From Methanocorpusculum sp. (GTDB taxonomy: Archaea > Halobacteriota > Methanomicrobia > Methanomicrobiales > Methanocorpusculaceae), in contig DALTVX010000032.1 of the NCBI GenBank assembly GCA_029987395.1, forward strand, positions 1 through 13,134: a stretch of 13,134 nucleotides of DNA. Direction: 5' to 3'. The position numbers and the translations under genes were made by a program. Numbering within the stretch: position 1 is the stretch's first letter; each line of letters starts with the position of its first letter. Under the pieces are notes generated by a model. It did not search any database and was not told where the DNA came from. It saw nothing but the letters and a program-made list of their open reading frames with translations. This document shows, in pieces, positions 6,782 to 12,204 of this stretch.

Positions 6782-7642
6782 ATGGTAAAAATACGTCTGG
6801 CGATCCCAAATAAAGGCCGTATAGCTGAGCCCATCAATGATCTGATGAACAAAGCAGGCATCCATATCAATATGACCGGGGCCCGTCAACTCATCGCAAA
6901 GACCATAGACCCGGAGATCGAGATCCTGTTCGTTCGACCGATCGATATCCCGGAATATGTAGCAAAAGGTGTTGCCGATGTCGGCATCACCGGCCTGGAT
7001 ATGGTCGCAGAACGCCGGTCCGATGTCGCATGTCCTCTTGATCTGAAGTTTGGATCAGCAAGACTCGTGATCGCCGTTCCAGAAGATTCACCGATCACCT
7101 CGGTGGAGATGATGAGCGGCACCAGAATCGCCACCGAGTTTCCAAACATCTGCAAAGATTACTTTGCAGAAAGATCCATTCCGGTCACGATCATCGAGGT
7201 CTCAGGAGCATGCGAAGCTGCCCCGCACCTTGGGATAGCCGACGCGATCGTTGATCTGACCTCGTCAGGAACCACGCTGGAGGTCAACAATCTCAGGATC
7301 CTCGGCGAGATACTCGCAAGCACCACCAACGTCATCGTCAACAAAAATTCCCTCATAGAAAAACGTGAAAAGATCGAAGAGATCCTTCTTGCTTTTGAAA
7401 GCGTGATCGCGGCAAAAAATCAGTGTTATCTGATGCTCAACGTCCAGCGGGAAAAGCTTGAGGAGATCAAAGCACTGATCCCCGGACTTGGAGGACCGAC
7501 CATTATGGAGATCGCTGGATCCGGTTCTGTTGCTTTGCACGCAGTGGTGTCGACCAATAAAGTATATCAGCTGATCAATCTCCTGAAACGTGCCGGGGCT
7601 CGAGACATCCTTGTTCTCGATATCACCCGGATGGTGCGCTAA
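6782..7642 (+). CDS. hisG: ATP phosphoribosyltransferase, long form
   Basis: A 286-residue protein that starts the histidine pathway by joining ATP and PRPP. The N-terminal domain reads KIRLAIPNKGRI, with VADVGITGLDMV in the ligand-binding region, and the PRPP-binding segment TSSGTTLEVNN is at 160-170. The length and the extra C-terminal domain (about 205-286, containing GLGGPTIMEI) mark the long HisG, which works without HisZ and is inhibited by histidine through that domain in known members. I chose ATG 6782: the open frame reaches back into metK to 6650, but those codons look like metK read out of frame, and the family's N-terminal strand begins right at this Met. It sits 2 bases after the metK stop, so coupled translation is likely; no clear ribosome binding site is seen. 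Confidence 0.94.
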   Translation: MVKIRLAIPNKGRIAEPINDLMNKAGIHINMTGARQLIAKTIDPEIEILFVRPIDIPEYVAKGVADVGITGLDMVAERRSDVACPLDLKFGSARLVIAVPEDSPITSVEMMSGTRIATEFPNICKDYFAERSIPVTIIEVSGACEAAPHLGIADAIVDLTSSGTTLEVNNLRILGEILASTTNVIVNKNSLIEKREKIEEILLAFESVIAAKNQCYLMLNVQREKLEEIKALIPGLGGPTIMEIAGSGSVALHAVVSTNKVYQLINLLKRAGARDILVLDITRMVR

Positions 7643-7643
7643 G

Positions 7644-8354
7644 ATGGATATCTTCCCGGCGGTGGACGTACTGTCTGGAAACTGTGTCCAGCTTGTCGGA
7701 GGCGACCGTCTGACGGCAACCGTATACGGGACACCTCTGGACAATGCAAGCCGCTGGTTAGCCGAAGGAGCATCCAATCTCCATATCGTGAATCTGGACG
7801 GCGCATTTGCTGCGAGCAGCACGAATGTGGCAATGATCCGCGAGGTGGTCGAGATGACCGATGTCTTCACCCAAGTTGGTGGAGGTATCCGAAGTCTAGA
7901 GGATGCCCGCGGTTGGCTGAACTGCGGGGTCTCACGGATCATTCTGAGCACATTTGCAACGCAAGACCCTTCGGTCATCCAAACTCTCAGTAAAGAGTTT
8001 GGCAGTGAACGGATCATGGCAGGTGTGGATGCACGCCGGGGACAGATCGCTGTTTCCGGTTGGCAGGAGCTTGCCGGAGACTTCATCGGCTGGGCTGAAA
8101 AGTTCGAAGAACTCGGTGCCGGATCCCTTCTCTACACAAATGTGGATGTGGAAGGGAAGCAGGCCGGTATCGACAGTGCCCCGGTCCAAAAGCTTCTGGA
8201 CGCAGTTAGCATCCCGATCATCGTTGCCGGAGGCGTTACGACGCCAGAGGATGTGTCCTGCTTGAAGCGGTTGGGTGCATCGGGTTGTGTTCTTGGATCT
8301 GCACTTTATAGTGGACGGATCACCCTCAAAGAAGCATTGGAGGCATCAGTATGA
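7644..8354 (+). CDS. hisA: Phosphoribosylformimino-5-aminoimidazole carboxamide ribotide isomerase
   Basis: A 236-residue TIM-barrel enzyme that catalyses the fourth step of histidine synthesis. Asp8 in FPAVDVLSG, the segment AGVDARRGQ with the second catalytic Asp, and YTNVDVEG with the catalytic Thr are present, as are the phosphate-binding glycine blocks VGGGIRS and VAGGVTT. Where many HisA proteins have RDG or KDG after the Thr, this one has VEG, an Asp-to-Glu change. I treat that as lineage variation and not as loss of function. The start is ATG 7644, one base after the hisG stop and after GGTG at 7633-7636; an earlier in-frame start at 7590 would lie inside hisG and adds unlike residues. 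It overlaps hisB by 4 bases. Confidence 0.93.
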   Translation: MDIFPAVDVLSGNCVQLVGGDRLTATVYGTPLDNASRWLAEGASNLHIVNLDGAFAASSTNVAMIREVVEMTDVFTQVGGGIRSLEDARGWLNCGVSRIILSTFATQDPSVIQTLSKEFGSERIMAGVDARRGQIAVSGWQELAGDFIGWAEKFEELGAGSLLYTNVDVEGKQAGIDSAPVQKLLDAVSIPIIVAGGVTTPEDVSCLKRLGASGCVLGSALYSGRITLKEALEASV

Positions 8355-8932
8355 GATCAGTGGAAAAAACCAGACAGACAAAAGAAACCAACATCCGTGT
8401 CGTTTTCGATCCGGACACACATGCAAAAATCGAGATCAGCACAGGCATTCCGTTTATGGACCATATGCTCAACGCATTTGCCAGACATGGAGGCTTTGCT
8501 CTCACGATCGAGGCAAAGGGCGATCTTGAGGTGGACTGTCACCACACGATCGAGGACATCGGGATCGTTCTTGGGACAGCCATCAAAGAAGCCGTAGGCG
8601 ATGGACGCGGCATGCGACGTTTTGCCCACGCGATCATTCCGATGGACGAATCACGGGCCACTGCGGCACTTGACATTTCCGGCAGAGGCTATCTCGTTAT
8701 GGAAGGAACCTTCACAGGAATTTCCACCGCCGGCATCCCAAACGATCTGTTCGAGCACTTCCTCTACAGTCTTTGTATCAATGCAGGCATCACTGCCCAT
8801 GTGATCTTTTCAGGCGTGAACGATCATCACAAATGTGAAGCGATCTTCAAGGCATTCGGGATCGCCCTAGGTGAAGCGCTGTATGTCCGCCCTGGTCATA
8901 CCGCAGTTCCAAGCACCAAAGGAACACTCTAA
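8351..8932 (+). CDS. hisB: Imidazoleglycerol-phosphate dehydratase (monofunctional)
   Basis: A 193-residue protein with the two metal-binding repeats of the family: HHTIE at 64-68 and HHKCE at 159-163, which hold the Mn ions of the active site. GIPFMDHMLNAFARHGGF (32-49) and FEHFLYSL are further diagnostic blocks. It removes water from imidazoleglycerol phosphate, the sixth step of histidine synthesis. There is no phosphatase domain like the one in E. coli HisB, as expected for archaea. The start overlaps the hisA stop in ATGA (8351-8354). It is the last gene of the metK-hisG-hisA-hisB run, and a T-tract follows 3 bases after the stop. The other histidine genes must lie elsewhere. Confidence 0.95.
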   Translation: MRSVEKTRQTKETNIRVVFDPDTHAKIEISTGIPFMDHMLNAFARHGGFALTIEAKGDLEVDCHHTIEDIGIVLGTAIKEAVGDGRGMRRFAHAIIPMDESRATAALDISGRGYLVMEGTFTGISTAGIPNDLFEHFLYSLCINAGITAHVIFSGVNDHHKCEAIFKAFGIALGEALYVRPGHTAVPSTKGTL

Positions 8933-8935
8933 TAC

Positions 8936-8942
8936 TTTTTTT
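8936..8942 (+). terminator. Oligo-T terminator after hisB
   Basis: Seven T in a row directly after the hisB stop, in the style of archaeal oligo-T terminators. A small hairpin (TCTCT, TTGA, AGAGA at 8952-8965) lies just downstream. On the minus strand that hairpin is followed by ATCTTTCTTT and could serve as a backup stop for transcription from the histone side. Confidence 0.5.
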
Positions 8943-8990
8943 AAAGAAAGATCTCTTTGAAGAGAATTGGGAAGTCTCAATAGAAACTCC

Positions 8991-9034
8991 CCGTATAAAA
9001 AACAAGTTGAGCTTGTTTATGTACGGATCTTTTT
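8991..9034. terminator. Bidirectional hairpin terminator between hisB and the histone gene
   Basis: AAACAAG (9000-9006) and CTTGTTT (9012-9018) form a perfect 7-bp stem around TTGAG, and outer arms CCGTA (8991-8995) and TACGG (9022-9026) can extend it. On the plus strand it is followed by TTTTT at 9030-9034; on the minus strand the stem runs into T6 (A6 at 8997-9002 on the plus strand). It lies between two converging transcription units, so a shared terminator is the simplest reading. Confidence 0.55.
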
Positions 9035-9063
9035 GAACCGCACACCATCACACAAAAATGAGT

Positions 9064-9267
9064 TTATTCTTTAGTGGCGAGGTCAATGTCCTCTGCCTTG
9101 ATGGTCTTTCGACCTGCATGCTGTGCAAGTTCGAATGCCTGTTTTGCAATGGCTTCGATGTATGCTTCTGCTTTTGCTACTAACGCATCTGCTGCATCTT
9201 CGCCGACACGAACTGCGCCAGCTTTCTTAGCAAGTCTGACGACTGCTGCTTTTGGTAAGTCTGCCAT
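9064..9267 (-). CDS. Archaeal histone (HMf family)
   Basis: A 67-residue, single-fold histone matching HMf-type proteins across its length. It starts MADLPKAAVVRLAKKAGA and ends near HAGRKTIKAEDIDLA, the most conserved part of the family. By alignment to HMfB, the DNA-contacting residues are kept: Arg11, Arg20 and the Arg53-Lys54-Thr55 loop. It wraps DNA as dimers that can stack into longer complexes. I chose ATG 9267 over an upstream in-frame TTG (9279): the TATA box at 9299-9309 predicts a transcript start near 9277, and the family N-terminus matches from this Met. The C-terminus stops a few residues short of HMfB, which is within family range. T5 at 9054-9058 follows its stop. Confidence 0.95.
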   Translation of the reverse strand: MADLPKAAVVRLAKKAGAVRVGEDAADALVAKAEAYIEAIAKQAFELAQHAGRKTIKAEDIDLATKE

Positions 9268-9298
9268 AATTATTATCAAACAGAAAATGGTTAAAATA

Positions 9299-9309
9299 AC
9301 ATATATAAC
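9299..9309 (-). promoter_or_regulatory. TATA box of the histone gene
   Basis: Read on the minus strand this is GTTATATATGT, a near-ideal archaeal TATA box. Its centre is about 37 bases from the ATG, so the predicted leader is about 10 bases, with only a weak TGAT ribosome binding site. Confidence 0.65.
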
Positions 9310-9316
9310 TATGCCA

Positions 9317-9333
9317 TAAAAACGATGTTTTTA
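9317..9333. repeat. Perfect 17-base inverted repeat upstream of the histone TATA box
   Basis: TAAAAAC and GTTTTTA flank a GAT centre with no mismatch. It sits 7 bases beyond the histone TATA box (9299-9309), on the side where the BRE and TFB bind. It has no T-tract and does not follow a gene directly, so a protein-binding site is more likely than a terminator. No known regulator motif was recognised. Confidence 0.5.
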
Positions 9334-9377
9334 ACATACTGAAGCTATTTAGAGACTCTTTTCCATTTTTCTTTTGC

Positions 9378-9408
9378 ATCAGGGTCAGATTTCCGATTGA
9401 GACCTGAT
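9378..9408. repeat. Imperfect inverted repeat in the mtxX-histone gap
   Basis: Six outer pairs (ATCAGG with CCTGAT), then a small internal loop, then TCA-G-AT facing AT-TGA around TTCCG. It lies between the mtxX T-tract and the histone promoter. It could be a backup terminator stem or part of an RNA; the sequence alone does not decide. Nothing gene-like is seen in the rest of 9338-9424. Confidence 0.3.
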
Positions 9409-9424
9409 TTTAGGCACGATCCCG

Positions 9425-9431
9425 AAAAAAA
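9425..9431 (-). terminator. Oligo-T terminator after mtxX
   Basis: Seven T on the minus strand, 6 bases after the mtxX stop (9438-9440). This is a typical archaeal oligo-T stop and separates the mmp2-mtxX unit from the histone gene. Confidence 0.55.
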
Positions 9432-9437
9432 GCTTGA

Positions 9438-10193
9438 TTAACGGATATTTTTCCGCACAAGAGCCGCGGTCAGATTGAGCGCTGGGACGTATCCGAGGGA
9501 TGCGCGCGAACTATCGATAAATATGCCTTCAATATTCGTAATGGGCGCACCATGCCCGATTCCGGCTCCAAGGAAGGTAAGTGTGCGAAAAATCAGGTTC
9601 CCGGATATGCCGTCGGGAGCAATTATGAGACCGCAGTCTTTCACCGCAGACTCGATCAAGATCTCCCCGTGAACGGCTCCGGTTTCTTCGGCAACTTGGA
9701 TCGCATCACCTATAGATCTGTCAATGATCGGGTGGCGACCGATGTCCCCGATCCGCCCTCCGGAAAGGATGGCGGTCTTTTCTGGCAACCCAAAGGTCTT
9801 TGCAAGTTTTCGTCCGCGAACGACAAGATCCACCTTTTCTTCAACGGTCCATCCCTCATCAACACCGACCGGCGCGAGGAAAAAGCGTTCGCCGCGTACC
9901 GTTTCGAGAAGTGCAATGCGTTCCAAACGGGAGACACCGTATGCCTTCTTTAGATACCGGAGCGTTTCGTTTGCCGGAAGTGTTCCACGAACAGCTCCTT
10001 GTATCTTTCCTGCAATGAGATCATCGATGAGTGCGATCTCCGGATGATCCGAAACGACCGAGCCAACAAAGGCCGACTCTGAAAGCGGCGACTTAGAATA
10101 GCAGAGGATGCGGATATCCTCTGATGCGACCTGGTTTGCACTGGTCAAAACCTTTTCATCGTCACAACCGCACCCGATACCAAGCGTGATCAT
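9438..10193 (-). CDS. mtxX: Methanogenesis marker protein 4 (MtxX, phosphotransacetylase-like)
   Basis: A 251-residue protein that I recognise as the MtxX/Mmp4 family, found in methanogens and related in sequence to phosphate acetyltransferases. Visible are GIGCGCDDE (5-13), SGGRIGDIGR (144-153) and APDGISGNLIFRTL (192-205). The last matches in style the Asp-x-x-x-Gly-Asn block of phosphotransacetylases, followed by the glycine-rich FLGAGIGHGAPI. No membrane segment or metal motif is evident. The name mtxX comes from a Methanosarcina methyltransferase gene cluster; a methyltransferase activity is not shown by this sequence. It overlaps the upstream mmp2 stop by 4 bases (ATGA on the minus strand) and is probably made from the same message. 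The substrate is unknown. Confidence 0.85.
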   Translation of the reverse strand: MITLGIGCGCDDEKVLTSANQVASEDIRILCYSKSPLSESAFVGSVVSDHPEIALIDDLIAGKIQGAVRGTLPANETLRYLKKAYGVSRLERIALLETVRGERFFLAPVGVDEGWTVEEKVDLVVRGRKLAKTFGLPEKTAILSGGRIGDIGRHPIIDRSIGDAIQVAEETGAVHGEILIESAVKDCGLIIAPDGISGNLIFRTLTFLGAGIGHGAPITNIEGIFIDSSRASLGYVPALNLTAALVRKNIR

Positions 10194-11185
10194 ACCGTGG
10201 TTATATTGGTTATACCCTCAACACAGAAGTTGAAGAGTGTTGCAGTATCTTTTCCTTTCTGGAGAATGAGTTTGTGATCGTTGGTCACGGTCCCGATCAC
10301 CTGAGCAGCCATATTGACTTTTCTAAACAGCTGACATACCGCTTCAACAGAAGACTGATTTGCGGTCACAATGAACCCCATGCCAGGATACATCCGTACC
10401 CACTGCTCGAAGGTGATGCCGAGCTTCTCAAGGTCGGGCCGCGGGATCGCTTCAAGATCGATCAGACCGCCAACGTTACTGGACTCAAGAAGCATCCCAA
10501 GGGTCCCGATGATCCCGGGATTCGAGATGTCTTTTCCTGCGGTCAGCAGATGGCGTTCGCCGAATGTTTTCATAACAGCGATCTGGGATCGAAGCAGTTT
10601 TGGCTCCTTCATCGTGACCGAGTCCCAGTTCATACGAGCGTTCGGGTGGATCCTTCCATTCAGATCGATCGCGACGATGATGGCGTCGCCCGGCTCTGCG
10701 GTCGTACTATAGATGACATTCTCCAGCTCAGCGATCCCTAGGATAGAAACATCGATGGCATTGTGGGGTGCATCAGGGTGGAGATGACCGCCGACCACCG
10801 GCACGTCAAAAGCCTTCGCGGCATCGCTCATTCCATGAGTGACCTTGTTCATGAGTTCATCGTCGACGGCTGAAAGAACGTCCACCATCGCGATCGGGCG
10901 GCCGCCCATGGCTGCGATATCATGGATATTTACAAGGATCGCGCAGTATCCTGCCCAATAGGGATCAACATCCATCAGCTGGTTCCATATCCCGTCAGCT
11001 GCCAGGAGAAGAGCGGAATGACCGTTTTTGATCACAGCGGCATCCTCACCGTAGGAAGCAATAACATCGATGTTTTCGATGTGAAGTGTTTTTACAAGAT
11101 TGCCGATCGCTTTTTTGCGTCGTACACCATCATATTTTCGAACGGCGGCAGCAATGGACTCGGGGGTATATGTATCTGGAGACAT
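10190..11185 (-). CDS. Methanogenesis marker protein 2 (AIR synthase/PurM-like)
   Basis: A 331-residue protein of the AIR synthase-related superfamily (PurM, ThiL, HypE, SelD), matching the methanogen marker 2 family. The ATP- and metal-binding region shows GEDAAVI (46-52), ADG (63-65) and NIHDIAAMGGRP (86-97), the block conserved in PurM-like enzymes. The C-terminal half keeps the usual pattern, with DISNPGIIGTLGMLLES. Relatives use ATP to activate an oxygen or phosphorylate a small molecule; this member's substrate is unknown. ATG 11185 has an excellent ribosome binding site, GAGGTGAT at 11195-11202, 9 bases upstream. It leads the two-gene unit with mtxX and is transcribed away from the TrmB-type gene. 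Confidence 0.87.
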   Translation of the reverse strand: MSPDTYTPESIAAAVRKYDGVRRKKAIGNLVKTLHIENIDVIASYGEDAAVIKNGHSALLLAADGIWNQLMDVDPYWAGYCAILVNIHDIAAMGGRPIAMVDVLSAVDDELMNKVTHGMSDAAKAFDVPVVGGHLHPDAPHNAIDVSILGIAELENVIYSTTAEPGDAIIVAIDLNGRIHPNARMNWDSVTMKEPKLLRSQIAVMKTFGERHLLTAGKDISNPGIIGTLGMLLESSNVGGLIDLEAIPRPDLEKLGITFEQWVRMYPGMGFIVTANQSSVEAVCQLFRKVNMAAQVIGTVTNDHKLILQKGKDTATLFNFCVEGITNITTV

Positions 11186-11194
11186 AATTTTTGG

Positions 11195-11202
11195 ATCACC
11201 TC
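11195..11202 (-). promoter_or_regulatory. Strong ribosome binding site of the marker 2 gene
   Basis: Minus-strand GAGGTGAT is a full complement to the 3' end of archaeal 16S rRNA and lies 9 bases before ATG 11185, which fixes the start. It is the strongest such site noticed in the window. Confidence 0.75.
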
Positions 11203-11211
11203 TTGAAAATG

Positions 11212-11239
11212 AAGGGACCGTATTTTTTTTCTGTCCCTT
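11212..11239. repeat. Inverted repeat AAGGGAC-N14-GTCCCTT in the marker 2 leader/promoter
   Basis: Two perfect 7-base arms lie at 11212-11218 and 11233-11239, with centres 21 bases apart, which is two DNA turns and suits a dimeric binding protein. It lies between the marker 2 gene and its candidate TATA box, around the predicted transcript start. It could also fold as an RNA hairpin if transcription starts a little further upstream. Confidence 0.5.
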
Positions 11240-11253
11240 GATACGTAGCTTGT

Positions 11254-11263
11254 CTATTTATTC
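11254..11263 (-). promoter_or_regulatory. Candidate TATA box for mmp2-mtxX
   Basis: Minus strand GAATAAATAG is a fair TATA-like element. It predicts a start near 11232 and a leader of about 47 bases. It is weaker than the metK and histone boxes, and no better candidate was found between 11203 and 11300. Confidence 0.35.
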
Positions 11264-11305
11264 CCTCTCTGTAATGATAATATCTGTGTTTCGGCAGACC
11301 CAGGC

Positions 11306-11328
11306 CTTGAGTTAATTATATCATCAAG
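11306..11328 (+). promoter_or_regulatory. trmB-type gene promoter: TATA box inside an inverted repeat
   Basis: TTAATTATATC (11312-11322) is the best TATA box before the regulator gene and predicts a start near 11345, with a leader of about 15 bases containing GTGAT (11353-11357). It is bracketed by CTTGA (11306-11310) and TCAAG (11324-11328). A protein on these arms would compete with TBP, so self-regulation is a fair guess. Confidence 0.5.
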
Positions 11329-11359
11329 TATTAAAAATAGTAAGATGTTGATGTGATGT

Positions 11360-12118
11360 ATGGCCTATGATGATATGTTAGTACAGCTCAAAGAAATCGG
11401 GATGAACGGGTATGAAGCGAAGGTGTATCTCGCACTCATCAGCATGAATTCCGCAAGCCCCCGAGAGCTCCACGAGTCAACAGGTATCCCCCGAGGAAGA
11501 GTGTATGAAACCCTCACGATCCTCGAGAAAAAAGGTTTTATCGTCTCAAATAAGCAGTCACCGGTTCGGTACCGGATCGCCGACATCCCTCAGACCATCG
11601 AGCGGCTCAAACATGAAGCCATAGCCAAATACGATATCCTGGGCATAACTCTTCAAACCTATGCTGCCCCAGAAATGACCGAGCATCTCCCTCAGACCTA
11701 TATCATCCAAACCGAGTGGGGGGTCGAAAATCACATCCGTTTGCTCCTTCGAACAGCAAAAAACGAACTCATCATCTTTTCCGACGATCCTGTTTTTTAC
11801 GAGCGTTATGCAGACGAACTCACGTTGGCAGCAAAACGCATCAATATCAACTGTGTTGTCAGTGATGTAAAATCCGCAAAGAAGATACCTGTTCCCTGCT
11901 ATCTTGCAGACAAAGACACGAAAGAACTTTTGTTCAATCCGCCGATCATGAAAAAAATGTCGCTGTTGACAAAAGTGGTCATGTATTGTGATAGAAAAGA
12001 GGTGCTTGCGCTGTATGAACGGGAGGGAAAAGAGGAGGCACTTTTCTTGAAAAATGAGATCTATACCGATTTCATCGCCCGAGCCGTCATGAAAACTCAG
12101 ATGAGTATCCCGGTATAA
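11360..12118 (+). CDS. TrmB-family transcriptional regulator
   Basis: A 252-residue protein with an N-terminal winged helix-turn-helix of the TrmB type (about 8-75): LKEIGMNGYEAKVYLAL, then SPRELHESTGIPRGRVYETL as the recognition part, and LEKKGFI before the wing. A linker with predicted helix leads to a middle domain starting near GVENHIRLLL and KNELIIFSDDP, like the phospholipase D-like region of TrmB proteins. It is shorter than sugar-binding TrmB regulators of Thermococcales, so no sugar ligand should be assumed. Three cysteines are present, but no metal motif is clear. It is divergent from mmp2-mtxX, and the shared 174-base gap holds two inverted repeats. Control of itself and of those neighbours is an inference from position. 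Confidence 0.88.
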   Translation: MAYDDMLVQLKEIGMNGYEAKVYLALISMNSASPRELHESTGIPRGRVYETLTILEKKGFIVSNKQSPVRYRIADIPQTIERLKHEAIAKYDILGITLQTYAAPEMTEHLPQTYIIQTEWGVENHIRLLLRTAKNELIIFSDDPVFYERYADELTLAAKRININCVVSDVKSAKKIPVPCYLADKDTKELLFNPPIMKKMSLLTKVVMYCDRKEVLALYEREGKEEALFLKNEIYTDFIARAVMKTQMSIPV

Positions 12119-12126
12119 TTTTTTTT
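12119..12126 (+). terminator. Oligo-T terminator after the TrmB-type gene
   Basis: Eight T follow directly on the TAA stop. A short palindrome, GCACGAACGTGC at 12133-12144, lies just after it. Together these separate the regulator from the clamp-loader gene. Confidence 0.55.
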
Positions 12127-12167
12127 AGGAACGCACGAACGTGCCCTTTCACAGGCTTTTCCCAATC

Positions 12168-12176
12168 GTTATTATC
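12168..12176 (+). promoter_or_regulatory. Candidate TATA box of rfcL
   Basis: GTTATTATC is TATA-like and centred near 12172. A start about 25 bases on would leave a leader of under 10 bases before ATG 12205; no ribosome binding site is seen, so a short-leader or leaderless message is likely. Confidence 0.35.
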
Positions 12177-12204
12177 TTGAGACGACCATACTACATTAAC
12201 GATT

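Noticed and set aside
7590..7643. Upstream extension of hisA by 18 codons
   Set aside because: The extension overlaps the hisG end, and the HisA barrel begins at the Met of 7644, which places the catalytic Asp at residue 8 as usual.
7265..8086. Minus-strand open frame of 273 codons
   Set aside because: It is antisense to hisG and hisA, both of which show full family motifs on the plus strand; no domain is recognised in the antisense protein.
9268..9279. Upstream TTG start for the histone gene
   Set aside because: The TATA box predicts a transcript start near this TTG, and the extra residues (Met-Ile-Ile-Ile) have no match in the family; ATG 9267 is better.
12133..12144. Short palindrome GCACGAACGTGC after the TrmB-type gene
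   Set aside because: It is too short and follows the T-tract instead of preceding it, so neither a terminator nor an operator can be argued with confidence.
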